Assembly: GCF_043555935.1 (NCBI RefSeq) | Contig: NZ_JBIGIB010000001.1 | Coordinates: 806,001 to 870,000, forward strand | Direction of reading: 5' to 3' | DNA length: 64,000 bases | Origin: Pelomonas baiyunensis | GTDB lineage: Bacteria; Pseudomonadota; Gammaproteobacteria; Burkholderiales; Burkholderiaceae_C | Shown: positions 30,359 to 39,062 of the stretch, in pieces | How positions within the stretch are numbered: the first letter of the stretch is position 1 | Layout: each line of letters starts with the position of its first letter | Notes under the pieces: generated by a model | The model's database searches: none | Seen by the model: only the letters and a program-made list of their open reading frames with translations | What the model was told of the DNA's origin: nothing | Position numbers and translations under genes: made by a program

Positions 30359-30396
30359 CGGCACCGGCGGGCGCAGCTCGCCGCCCAGGCCGGGCC

Positions 30397-31779
30397 TCAG
30401 TGGTGGTGGCCGTGAGACGCGCCTTCGCCCGGCTTGCGCACCTGCGCGGCACCGCTGGCCGCCGGGGCGGGCGGGTTCTGCCGCGCGGGCTCGGGCAACT
30501 CGGCCGTGTACTCATTGGCCAGGGTGCCGGCGGGGTGCTGGTAAGGGCCGGGGTCGCGGTAGTCGCCCGACTTCTGGTTGTCGCGCACCTTCACCACGCT
30601 GAACATGCCGCCCATGCCCACTGGCCCGAAGGGCCCTTCGCCGGTCATCATCGGCAGCGTGTTCTCGGGCAGCGGCATGGCCATTTGCGCCATGTCGTGC
30701 ATGCCCTTGTCGCCCATCGCCATGTAGCCAGGAATCAGCTGCGAAATCTTCTCGGCCACGCCTTGGGTGTCCACCCCCATCATGTTGGGCAGGCCGTGGC
30801 CCATGGCGTTCATGGTGTGGTGCGACTTGTGGCAATGCAGCGCCCAGTCGCCTGCGATGGCGTTGAACTCCAGGGCCCGCATCTGGCCCACGGCGATGTC
30901 GGTCGTGACCTCGGGCCAGCGGGCGCTGCGCGGCACCCAGCCGCCATCGGTGCCGGTCACCTCGAAGTGCGGGCCGTGCATGTGGATGGGGTGGTTGGTC
31001 ATGGTGAGGTTGCCCACCCGAATGCGCACGCGGTCGCCGGTGCGGGCCACGAGCGGGTCAATGCCCGGGAACGCGCGGCTGTTCCAGGTCCAGAGGTTGA
31101 AGTCCAGCATGGTGCTCACACGCGGCGTGGCGCTGCCGGGTTCGATGTCGTAGGCGTTCAGCAGAAAGCCGAAGTCGCGGTCCACCCGGTGCTGGCGCAC
31201 ATCGCGCGGGTGGATGATGAACAGGCCCATCATGCCCATGGCCATCTGCACCATCTCGTCGGCATGGGGGTGGTACATGTGGGTGCCCGGCCGTTGCAGC
31301 ACGAACTCGTACATGTAGGTTTTGCCCACCTCGATGGGCGGCTGCGTGAGGCCGGCCACGCCGTCCATGCCTGAGGGCAGCAGCACGCCATGCCAATGCA
31401 CGGTGGTGGGCTCGGGCAGGCGGTTGGTGACGAAGATGCGGATGCGGTCCCCCTCCACCGCCTCGATGGTGGGACCGGGGCTGCTGCCGTTGTAGCCCCA
31501 CAGCCGGGCCGTCATGCCCGGCGCGATTTCGCGCAGCACCGGCTCGGCCACGAGGTGGAATTCCTTCACCCCGTTCTTCATGCGCCAGGGCAAAGACCAG
31601 CCGTTGAGCGTGACCAGGGGTTGGAAAGGCCGGCCGTTGGGCGGCAGCGGCGGGGGCAGCGTGGCAGCGCTGGATTCGGAGGCGGATTCGGGTAACGAGG
31701 CGGCGCCCGTGCGGCTCACGGCGGCAGCGCCCAGGAAGGCGGCACCGGCCGCGCGGATGAAAGATCGGCGTTGGGTCAT
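30397..31779 (-). CDS. multicopper oxidase
   Basis: A 460-residue periplasmic oxidase. The N-terminus MTQRRSFIRAAGAAFLGAAA looks like a Tat signal (RRSF). All copper motifs are present: VHWHGVL (about 125), GTHMYHPHADE (about 163-173), NHPIHMHGPHFE (about 258) and WALHCHKSHHTMNAM (about 312-326). The last gives the type 1 ligands His-Cys-His, with Met following in the segment. A Met-rich loop (HDMAQMAMPLPENTLPMM) and the C-terminal tail GHHH could bind extra copper. Such enzymes oxidise Cu(I) and protect the periplasm. It starts 9 bases after the TolC-like gene stop, as second or third gene of a copper operon. Confidence 0.95.
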   Translation of the reverse strand: MTQRRSFIRAAGAAFLGAAAVSRTGAASLPESASESSAATLPPPLPPNGRPFQPLVTLNGWSLPWRMKNGVKEFHLVAEPVLREIAPGMTARLWGYNGSSPGPTIEAVEGDRIRIFVTNRLPEPTTVHWHGVLLPSGMDGVAGLTQPPIEVGKTYMYEFVLQRPGTHMYHPHADEMVQMAMGMMGLFIIHPRDVRQHRVDRDFGFLLNAYDIEPGSATPRVSTMLDFNLWTWNSRAFPGIDPLVARTGDRVRIRVGNLTMTNHPIHMHGPHFEVTGTDGGWVPRSARWPEVTTDIAVGQMRALEFNAIAGDWALHCHKSHHTMNAMGHGLPNMMGVDTQGVAEKISQLIPGYMAMGDKGMHDMAQMAMPLPENTLPMMTGEGPFGPVGMGGMFSVVKVRDNQKSGDYRDPGPYQHPAGTLANEYTAELPEPARQNPPAPAASGAAQVRKPGEGASHGHHH

Positions 31780-31788
31780 GGGGCAGTC

Positions 31789-33240
31789 TCAGTGGCGGGC
31801 GGTGTTGGCAGCGGCGGGGCGGGTCGGGGCATCAACGGGCGCGCCTCGGTACGGCGCGCCGGCCGCCACGGCCTGGAGCTGGGCGTCGGCCAGCCAGTAG
31901 TCCCGCAAGGCTTGCACGGCGGTGGTGACGGTGCCGATCTGGTCGCGCGCGTCGGCCAGCAGGTCGAACACGCTGATCAGCATGCCGTTGTAGCGAAGCA
32001 GTTGCTCGTCGGAGATGCGCTTGCGCAGCGGCACGGCCTCGTGCCACTGGTGCTGCGCCACGGCGTATGCGGCCTGGTAGGCCGAGTGGGCTTCGCGCAT
32101 GTCCGACTCCGCCTGCGCGGCGGCGGCCGCGGTCTGGTGCAGGGCGCGCTGGTACTCGGCCTCGGCGCGAGCCAAGCGGGCGTCGCCGGGGTCGAACAGC
32201 GGCAGTTCCAGAGAAACGTCGAAGCCCCGCTGGCGGGCGTCGCCGGTCTGGTTTTTCTGCAGGGTGCCGAGCTCCAGCACGTTCACGAACCGCGAGGCGC
32301 GCGTCCAGCTGAGCGCCCGCGCGGCGGTTTGAGCCTGCTGCCGGGCCAGCTGCACATCCAGCCGGGTTTCCAGCGCTGCCCGCAGCGCGGCGGCCGGCTC
32401 GGCCGGGGCCTCGGGCAGGGGTTGCAGGCGTTCGGGCAGCGTCATGCGGGCGGGGTCTCCAGCCAGGCCCAGCGCGCGGGCCAGGCGCTCGCGGGTGGCT
32501 GTGGCTTGGTGGCGGGCGCGCGCCAGGTTGGCGCGTGCGTCCGACTGGAAGGCCTGCTCCCGCCATTGCGCCAGCCGGCTGAAGTTGCCGGCTTCCTGCA
32601 TGCGGCGCGCCAGTTCGCTGGCGGCATCCGCCGCGGTTTGCACCTGCTGGTGGTAGCCCAGCAACTCTTGCGCGGCCACGGCTTCATGGAAGGCCAGGCG
32701 AGCCTCGGTGGCCTGCTGCACCACTGCCTGAGCGGCCTGCAGCCGGGCTTCATCGAACCGGCTTTGGCCCAGGTCTCGGGCGGCGGGCAGGGCCAGCAGC
32801 CCCAGCACGCTGACGGTGAGCGAGCGGTCCAGCTCGGTGTGCCCGCCGCCGCGGATGCGGCCAAAGCCCAAGGTGGGGTTGGCCAAGCGCGCGGCCTGGG
32901 CCCGATCGGCCTCGGCCACGCCCAACGCGGCCAGCGTCGACTGCAAGCCGGGGTGGTTCAGCAGGGCGATGTCCACACAGCGGTCGGCGGTAAGCGGCTC
33001 AGCCAGCCAGGCCTGCACTTGCTCCGCGGCACGTGCGCGGTCAGCGTCGGTGCGTTGCGCGGCCACCGGGCGGCCCAGCCGGGCCTGCGTGAGCGAAGAC
33101 AGCGAGGCCACGCCGCCGTCGGGTGAAACGGCCGCACAGCCGGACAGCGACCCCACCGCGGCCATCGTGGCGGCCATGACGGCGGCCGCCGACAGGGTGC
33201 GGGTCACCTTGGAGGTGCGGCGCAAAGAGTTTGCGTTCAT
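31789..33240 (-). CDS. TolC family outer-membrane efflux lipoprotein
   Basis: A 483-residue TolC/OprM-type protein. The signal peptide ends at the lipobox GSLSGCA, predicting lipidation. Two alpha-helical repeats follow, rich in Ala/Gln/Leu/Arg (ADRCVDIALLNHPGLQSTLAALGVAEADRAQAARLANP, read in pieces, is the typical TolC start). LELPLFDPGDARLARAEAEY marks the second half. It would form the outer-membrane duct for a tripartite pump or copper export. No RND or membrane-fusion gene is adjacent. The ATG at 33240 is chosen because it precedes the basic N-region of the signal peptide. It is closely followed by the multicopper oxidase. Confidence 0.93.
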   Translation of the reverse strand: MNANSLRRTSKVTRTLSAAAVMAATMAAVGSLSGCAAVSPDGGVASLSSLTQARLGRPVAAQRTDADRARAAEQVQAWLAEPLTADRCVDIALLNHPGLQSTLAALGVAEADRAQAARLANPTLGFGRIRGGGHTELDRSLTVSVLGLLALPAARDLGQSRFDEARLQAAQAVVQQATEARLAFHEAVAAQELLGYHQQVQTAADAASELARRMQEAGNFSRLAQWREQAFQSDARANLARARHQATATRERLARALGLAGDPARMTLPERLQPLPEAPAEPAAALRAALETRLDVQLARQQAQTAARALSWTRASRFVNVLELGTLQKNQTGDARQRGFDVSLELPLFDPGDARLARAEAEYQRALHQTAAAAAQAESDMREAHSAYQAAYAVAQHQWHEAVPLRKRISDEQLLRYNGMLISVFDLLADARDQIGTVTTAVQALRDYWLADAQLQAVAAGAPYRGAPVDAPTRPAAANTARH

Positions 33241-33403
33241 GAGAATTTCCAGAGAACCAAGCACCGACGCCGTCAGTGCCAGCCAACGTCCGTGCCCACG
33301 CCGACGTCAGGGCGGCGTGGGCAGGGGCAATTTCAGGGGCAGCGCGCCCCAAGCACGGGCCGCGACGGATGGGCCGCCCAGAGGGCCGGGCCACCGTCGG
33401 GCA

Positions 33404-33790
33404 TCAGCCGCGTCGGGGAGGTCGCTCCAGGCCGCTGGGGAGGTGGCGCGCCGGCGGCGTCAGCAACTCGGGAAAGTGGGTCACCTCGCCCGCGCCGGGC
33501 AGGGCGAGCGTCGGGCCATGGGCGGGCAGGGCCAGGGCGGCGATGCCAGCCGCACACATCGCGGCACACACCGGGCAGCGCTCCTCGGCCGCCGCGGGCG
33601 GCGCTTCGTCATGACACGTGGCTCCGGCGGCCATGTCCGCAGTGGGCATCGTCATGGGTTGCGCTTGGGACGGGGTCAGCGTCTTCGCCGGGCCTGATGA
33701 CATCGGGCAACTCCAGCCCAGCGCCAGCGCGCCGCGCAACGGCATCAGCACGGCCAGCAGCAAGACCCAAACAAGACGCGACGTCGACAT
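33404..33790 (-). CDS. exported Cys/Met/His-containing small protein, copper-linked
   Basis: A 128-residue protein with a signal peptide (MSTSRLVWVLLLAVLMPLRGALA). It contains a dispersed set of metal-binding residues: SCPMSS, a Met-rich patch (PMTMPTADMAAGATCHDE) and the cluster CPVCAAMCAAG. The C-terminal third is Pro/Arg-rich. This resembles small accessory proteins at the head of copper-resistance operons in Burkholderiales, but I do not recognise a named family. It lies 163 bases upstream of the TolC-like gene and the multicopper oxidase on the same strand. A periplasmic metal-binding or sensing role is inferred from composition and context only. Confidence 0.72.
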   Translation of the reverse strand: MSTSRLVWVLLLAVLMPLRGALALGWSCPMSSGPAKTLTPSQAQPMTMPTADMAAGATCHDEAPPAAAEERCPVCAAMCAAGIAALALPAHGPTLALPGAGEVTHFPELLTPPARHLPSGLERPPRRG

Positions 33791-33895
33791 CCAAAAAGCG
33801 TAGCACGCGAGGCTGATGCCCGGCTTTGATCACGCGCAGCCGCCGGCAAGGTGAACGCACGTGGACCATGCGTCCTGAAGCTCAGCCCAGAAACG

Positions 33896-33927
33896 ACAAA
33901 GCCCAGTCGGTGAAGACTGGGCTTTGT
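33896..33927 (-). terminator. terminator of tRNA-Thr
   Basis: Perfect 13-bp inverted repeat ACAAAGCCCAGTC / GACTGGGCTTTGT with a 6-base loop, 10 bases beyond the tRNA-Thr 3' end. On the minus strand it is followed by CGTTTCTGG. The tail resembles the one after tRNA-Ser in this window. Confidence 0.85.
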
Positions 33928-33937
33928 GCTTGAAACC

Positions 33938-34013
33938 TGGTGCCGGCAAGAGGAGTCGAACCCCCGACCTTCGCATTACGAATGCGCTGCTCTACCAACT
34001 GAGCTATGCCGGC
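33938..34013 (-). tRNA. tRNA-Thr (anticodon CGU)
   Basis: Full cloverleaf on the minus strand. The acceptor GCCGGCA pairs with TGCCGGC, discriminator A is followed by encoded CCA. The D-arm is GCTC/GAGC and the anticodon loop TTCGTAA gives CGU (reads ACG). The T-arm GGGGG-TTCGACT-CCTCT has one mismatch-tolerant pair set. It lies just downstream of fbp on the same strand and has its own terminator. Confidence 0.97.
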
Positions 34014-34062
34014 CCGCTGTTGCGGATTTCAGCGTTGCCGCCGAAGCCCGCCATTATAGCCA

Positions 34063-35079
34063 CTATTTTTCAGTCGATTCAAGATGGTAGGCCGTGATGC
34101 GTTCCACCTCGTTTTTCGAGCCCAGGGCCACGGCCACGCGTTCGTGGAGCTTGGTGGGCTGCAGGTTCATGATGCGCTCGGTGCCGTTGGTGGCGGCGCC
34201 GCCGGCTTGCTCCACGATGAAGGCCATGGGATTGGCTTCGTACATGAGCCGCAGCTTGCCGGGCTTGTCGGGCTCCCGCTGGTCCCAGGGGTACATGAAC
34301 ACGCCGCCGCGGGTGAGGATGCGGTGCACGTCGGCCACCATGCTGGCCACCCAGCGCATGTTGAAGTCCTTGCCGCGGGGGCCGGTGCTGCCGGCCAGGC
34401 ATTCGTCGATGTAGCGCTTCACCGGCGGGGCCCAGTGGCGCATGTTGGACATGTTGATCGCGAATTCCTTCGTGTCCTCGGGGATCTTGACCTGGTCCTG
34501 CGTCAGCACCCAGGAACCCGTCTCGCGGTCGAGCGTGAACACGGCGACGCCATCGCCCACGGTCAGCACCAGCATGCTTTGCGGGCCGTAGACGCAGTAG
34601 CCGGCCGCGGCCTGCTGCTTGCCGGGCTGCAAGAAGTCGTCTTCGCTGACGCCGCGCGAATGGCCCACCTTGCGCAACACGCTGAAGATGGTGCCGATAC
34701 TGACGTTCACGTCGATGTTGGACGAGCCGTCGAGCGGGTCGAACAGCAGCAGGTATTCGCCCTGCGGGTAGCGGTTGGGCACCACGTAGATGCCGTCCAT
34801 TTCCTCGCTGGCCATGGCGGCGAGGTGGCCGCCCCATTCGTTGGCCTCGATCAGCACCTCGTTGGCGATGATGTCGAGCTTCTTCTGCACTTCGCCCTGC
34901 ACGTTCTCGCTGCCGGCGCTGCCGAGCACATCGCCCAGGGCGCCCTTGTTCACGGCAATGGCGATGCGCTTGCAGGCGCGGGCGACGACTTCAATCAGCA
35001 GGCGCAACTCCTGCGGGATGTGGCCGTGCTCGCGTTGTTGCTCGACGAGGTATTGGGTCAGGCTGGTTTGGCGGGACAT
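34063..35079 (-). CDS. fbp: fructose-1,6-bisphosphatase class 1
   Basis: A 338-residue enzyme of gluconeogenesis that hydrolyses fructose-1,6-bisphosphate to fructose-6-phosphate. The metal-binding signature LFDPLDGSSNIDVNVSIGTI lies at about residues 110-130, with upstream ASEEMDGI. RYIDECLAGSTGPRGKDFNMRW, read in parts, and KLRLMYEANPMAFIVEQAGG form the substrate site. The ATG at 35079 (MSRQTSLTQYL) follows the pepN stop by five bases, so pepN and fbp are cotranscribed. The length fits proteobacterial class 1 enzymes. Confidence 0.97.
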   Translation of the reverse strand: MSRQTSLTQYLVEQQREHGHIPQELRLLIEVVARACKRIAIAVNKGALGDVLGSAGSENVQGEVQKKLDIIANEVLIEANEWGGHLAAMASEEMDGIYVVPNRYPQGEYLLLFDPLDGSSNIDVNVSIGTIFSVLRKVGHSRGVSEDDFLQPGKQQAAAGYCVYGPQSMLVLTVGDGVAVFTLDRETGSWVLTQDQVKIPEDTKEFAINMSNMRHWAPPVKRYIDECLAGSTGPRGKDFNMRWVASMVADVHRILTRGGVFMYPWDQREPDKPGKLRLMYEANPMAFIVEQAGGAATNGTERIMNLQPTKLHERVAVALGSKNEVERITAYHLESTEK

Positions 35080-35084
35080 GGGGT

Positions 35085-37748
35085 TCAGCCTCCGGAAGCC
35101 AGAGCGCGCTCGACGATCTCTCGCACGTCGGGCGAGAGGTCGGGCTTGGCGGCCACGCGGGCCACGGCTTCGCGGGCGGCGGTGCGGTAGGGCTCGGCCA
35201 GCACGGCCCAGCGGTCCATCGCGCGGGCGATGCGGCTGGCCAGCTGCGGGTTGATGGCGTCGATCGCGAGCACCTGTTCGGCCCAGAACACGTAGCCGGC
35301 CGCGTCTGCGCGGTGGAAGGCGGCCGGGTTGAACATGCACAGCGAGGCCAGCAGGCTGCGCGCGCGGTTCGGGTTCTTGAGCGTGAAGTCGGCGTGCTTG
35401 GTCAGGGCCTTGGCGCGGGCGAACACGCGGCCGTCGGCCTCAGGCGCCCGGGCTTGCAGCGCGAACCACTTGTCCACCACCAGGGCGTCGTCCTTGAAGA
35501 GCGCATGGAAGCGCTCCAGCGCCGGCGCGGCGAGGGCCGCGTTGGCGTTGACCAGGGCGGCCAGGGCGCCCACGCGGTCGGTCATGTTGGACGCGTCCTT
35601 GAAGCGCTGGTAGGCCTTGCCCGGCCACACGGTGTCGCCGGTGGTTTGGGCGTCCAGCACCAGCATGGACAGCGCCAGGTTGGCCAGGGCGCGCTTGCCG
35701 CTGGAGGCGGGGTCGGGCGTGTAGCCGCCCTGCACCTGATGCGCCTCGAAGGCGGCGGCCCAGTCGTCGCGCAGGGCGCTGGCGAGTTGGCTTTGGGCGG
35801 CCATCACGGCGGCGTGGATGGCTTGCGGGTCCACCACGTCCAGTTGCTCGGCGATGTAGCTTTCGCCCGGCAGCGTGAGGGCCAGTTCCTTGAAGGCCGG
35901 GTCCAGGTCGGGGTGCTTGAGCACGCCGCGCATGGATTCGATGAACGCCGGGCTCAGCTGCAGCGGCTGGCCGGCACGCAGCGCGGCCAGGATGCGGTTC
36001 AGCGCCAGGCGCTGACCGGCTTCCCAGCGGTTGAAGGCATCGGTGTCGTGGCGCATCAGCACCAGCAGCGCGGCGTCGGAGAGGCCGTCGTCCAGCACCA
36101 CCGGGGCCGAGAAGCCGCGCAGCAGCGACGGCACGGGCTCGGCGTCGATGTTCTCGAACACGAAGCTCTGGTCGGCCTGGTCCAGCACCAGCACGGTTTC
36201 GGTGTCACCGGCGGCGTTCAGGGCCAGCGCGGCGCCGTGGCGGTCCAGCAGGCCCATGACGACCGGAATGACTTGCGGCTGCTTGTCGGTCTGGCCCGGC
36301 GTGGCGGGGGTGTGCTGGGTGAAGCGCAGCGTGTAGGTGCGGGCGGCGGCGTCGTGCTCGCCGCGTGCGGTCACGCGGGGCGTGCCGGCTTGCGAGTACC
36401 AGCGCTTGAACGCGTCCAGGCGGGTGGTGAGGGCCGAGCCCGGGTTCGCGTCGGCAATGGCCTGCGCGAAGTCGTCGCAGGTCACGGCCTGGCCGTCATG
36501 GCGCTCGAAGTACAGCTTCATGCCGGCCTCAAAGCCCTTGCGGCCGACCAGTGTCTGGTACATCCGCACCACTTCCGAGCCCTTGTCGTAGACCGTGGCG
36601 GTGTAGAAGTTGTTGATCTCGCTGTAGCTGTCCGGGCGCACCGGGTGGGCCATGGCGCCGCTGTCCTCGGGGAACTGCATGGCGCGCAGCTGGCGCACGT
36701 CCTGGATGCGGCACACCGCGCGGGCCGACGGGCTGCCCGCCATGTCCATGCTGAATTCCTGGTCGCGGAAGACGGTCAGGCCTTCCTTCAGCGACAGCTG
36801 GAACCAGTCGCGGCAGGTGACGCGGTTGCCGGTCCAGTTGTGGAAGTACTCGTGGGCCACGATGGACTCGATGCGGGCGAAGTCCGCATCGGTGGCGGTG
36901 GCGGGCGAGGCGAGCAGGGCGCTGGTGTTGAAGATGTTCAGGCCCTTGTTCTCCATGGCGCCCATGTTGAAGTCGGACACGCCGACCACCATGAAGCGCT
37001 CCAGGTCCAGCGGCAGGCCGAAGCGGGCCTCGTCCCAGACGATGGAGGCGATGAGGCTGTTCATCGCATGCTCGGTCTTTTCCAGGTCGCCGCGGCGCAC
37101 GAACACCTGCAGCAGGTGGTCTTTGCCGGCGCGGGTGCGAATGCGCTGCTCGCGGGCCACCAGGTCACCGGCCACCACCGCGAAGAGGTAGCTGGGCTTG
37201 GGGAAGGGGTCGTGCCAGACGGCGAAGTGGCGGCCGTTGTCGAGCTTGCCGCTGTCGGTCAGGTTGCCGTTGGACAGCAGGATGGGGTACTTGGCCTGGT
37301 CGGCGCGCAGCGTGACCGTGTAGACGGCCATTACGTCCGGGCGATCCAGGAAGTAGGTGATGCGGCGGAAGCCCTCGGCCTCGCACTGCGTGAAGAAGCT
37401 GCCACCCGAGGTGTACAGGCCCGACAGCGCGGTGTTCTTCTCGGGGCAGCAGGTGTTGCGGATCTCGAGCGCGAAGTCCGCGTCGGGGGCGTTGTCGATG
37501 ATCAGCTCATGGCCTTCCTGGCGGAAGGACACGCTGCTGCCGTCGATCAGCACGCGCAGCACGTTGAGCTCTTCGCCATGCAGGCGCAGCGGGCCGTGGG
37601 CCACAGCGGCGTTGCGCTCCACCTGCATCTTGCTGGTGATGAGGGTCTTGGCGGGGTCCAGGTCGAACGTCAGGTCGACCTTGCGGATCCAGAACGCGGG
37701 TTGCTGGTAGTCCAGGCGCTGGATGGTCGGGGCGGTGCCTTCACGCAT
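35085..37748 (-). CDS. pepN: aminopeptidase N (M1 family)
   Basis: An 887-residue zinc metallopeptidase that removes N-terminal residues from peptides in the cytoplasm. The substrate-anchoring motif GAMENKGLNIFN is followed by the zinc site HEYFHNWTGNRVTCRDWFQLSL (about residue 297). This gives HExxH-x18-E, with the third ligand Glu in LKEGLTVFRDQEFS. The N-terminus is the usual beta-sandwich (WIRKVDLTFDLDPAKTLITSKM) and the C-terminal half is the alpha-helical bowl ending in FDRAD/ARA-type repeats. The length equals that of enteric PepN-like enzymes. It shares an operon with fbp across a 5-base gap. Confidence 0.97.
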   Translation of the reverse strand: MREGTAPTIQRLDYQQPAFWIRKVDLTFDLDPAKTLITSKMQVERNAAVAHGPLRLHGEELNVLRVLIDGSSVSFRQEGHELIIDNAPDADFALEIRNTCCPEKNTALSGLYTSGGSFFTQCEAEGFRRITYFLDRPDVMAVYTVTLRADQAKYPILLSNGNLTDSGKLDNGRHFAVWHDPFPKPSYLFAVVAGDLVAREQRIRTRAGKDHLLQVFVRRGDLEKTEHAMNSLIASIVWDEARFGLPLDLERFMVVGVSDFNMGAMENKGLNIFNTSALLASPATATDADFARIESIVAHEYFHNWTGNRVTCRDWFQLSLKEGLTVFRDQEFSMDMAGSPSARAVCRIQDVRQLRAMQFPEDSGAMAHPVRPDSYSEINNFYTATVYDKGSEVVRMYQTLVGRKGFEAGMKLYFERHDGQAVTCDDFAQAIADANPGSALTTRLDAFKRWYSQAGTPRVTARGEHDAAARTYTLRFTQHTPATPGQTDKQPQVIPVVMGLLDRHGAALALNAAGDTETVLVLDQADQSFVFENIDAEPVPSLLRGFSAPVVLDDGLSDAALLVLMRHDTDAFNRWEAGQRLALNRILAALRAGQPLQLSPAFIESMRGVLKHPDLDPAFKELALTLPGESYIAEQLDVVDPQAIHAAVMAAQSQLASALRDDWAAAFEAHQVQGGYTPDPASSGKRALANLALSMLVLDAQTTGDTVWPGKAYQRFKDASNMTDRVGALAALVNANAALAAPALERFHALFKDDALVVDKWFALQARAPEADGRVFARAKALTKHADFTLKNPNRARSLLASLCMFNPAAFHRADAAGYVFWAEQVLAIDAINPQLASRIARAMDRWAVLAEPYRTAAREAVARVAAKPDLSPDVREIVERALASGG

Positions 37749-37848
37749 GAGGGGCTTCCTTGAGGTGAGGAACTACAAGAGGGAGGCGGACGACGCGGGT
37801 CGCCGCAGGGCAGAAGCAACAAGGGGCCGCGCGTGCGGCCCCGGGGCA

Positions 37849-38953
37849 TCAAATGCCTTGTTTCAAGGACTCGGTGATGAACTGATCGAGGTCCCCGTCC
37901 AGCACCTTCTGGGTGGCGGAGGTTTCGTAGTTCGTGCGCAGGTCCTTGATGCGGCTCTGGTCCAGCACGTAGCTGCGAATCTGGTGACCCCAGCCGACGT
38001 CGGTCTTGGTGTCTTCCAGCTTCTGCTGCTCTTCCAGGCGCTTCTTCATTTCATGGTCGTACAGGCGCGAGCGCAGGCGGCGCCAGGCGACGTCGCGGTT
38101 GCTGTGTTGGCTGCGGCCGTCCTGGCACTGCACCACGATGCCGGTCGGGATGTGCGTCAGGCGCACGGCCGAGTCGGTCTTGTTGATGTGCTGGCCGCCG
38201 GCGCCGCTGGCGCGGAAGGTGTCGGTGCGCACATCGGCCGGGTTGATGTCGATTTCGATCGAGTCATCGACTTCCGGGTAGACGAACAGCGACGCGAACG
38301 ACGTGTGGCGGCCGCCGGACGAGTCGAACGGTGACTTGCGCACCAGGCGGTGCACGCCGGTCTCAGTGCGCAGCAGGCCGAAGGCGTACTCGCCTTCCAC
38401 CTTGATGGTCGCGCTCTTGATGCCGGCCACGTCGCCCGGCGTCTCGTCTTCCATCGTCGTCTTGAAGCCCTTGCGCTCGGCGTACTTCAGGTACTGGCGC
38501 AGCAGCATGCCGGCCCAGTCGCAGGCCTCGGTGCCACCGGCGCCGGCCTGGATGTCGATGAAGCAGTTGCTCGGGTCCGCCGGGTTGTTGAACATGCGGC
38601 GGAACTCGAGTTCCTCGACCTTGGCTTGCAGCGCCTTGGCGTCTTCCTCGATGGCCAGCATGCCGGCCTCGTCGCCTTCTTCCTTGCTCATCTCGAACAA
38701 CTCGGCGTTGTCCGCCAGCGAGCTGGTCAGGTGCGTGATCGTCTCGACCACGGTCTCCAGCGCACGCTTTTCCTTGCCGAGTTCCTGGGCCCGCTTGGGG
38801 TCGTTCCAGACGTTGGGGTTCTCCAGGGCGGCGTTGACTTCGTTCAGGCGCAGGGCTTTGCGATCGAAGTCAAAGATACCCCCTTAGCGCGTCGGTGCGC
38901 GCTGAGAGGTCGGCAAGGCTGTTGCCGATTTGGTTGATGTGTTCGATGTCCAT
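37849..38953 (-). CDS. prfB: peptide chain release factor 2, with programmed +1 frameshift
   Basis: RF2 (367 residues after frameshifting) ends translation at UGA and UAA. The gene is in two frames. Frame 0 starts at the ATG at 38953 (MDIEHINQIGNSLADLSART) and reaches TGA at 38872-38870. Skipping T38872 continues as DFDRKALRLNEV into the main frame. Domains are the coiled N-terminal domain, the stop-codon tripeptide SPF in VRKSPFDSSGG (about 206-208), and the catalytic GGQ in GAGGQHINKTDSAVR (about 250-252). Annotators that miss the shift would call a shortened ORF starting at 38751. The frameshift site autoregulates RF2 level. It lies 100 bases upstream of pepN. Confidence 0.97.
38869..38885 (-). 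promoter_or_regulatory. prfB programmed frameshift site
   Basis: On the minus strand an internal Shine-Dalgarno-like AGGGGG (38884-38879) is followed three bases later by CTTTGAC. Reading CTT, then slipping past the T of TGA, moves the ribosome to GAC. This is the canonical RF2 autoregulatory site: low RF2 slows termination at the in-frame TGA and favours the +1 shift. Confidence 0.97.
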
Positions 38954-39062
38954 GACAGGCACGACGGTTCAAAACCGGCGATTTTCGCATGGCAAGCAGG
39001 CACACTTGGCACCCGCCGGGGCCTGGCTGCCGAGGGCGGCGCCCGGTGAAAGGACTGTTTGC

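Noticed and set aside
35313..37763. An 816-codon plus-strand open frame over pepN
   Set aside because: Shadow of pepN, whose zinc-site and substrate motifs are on the minus strand.
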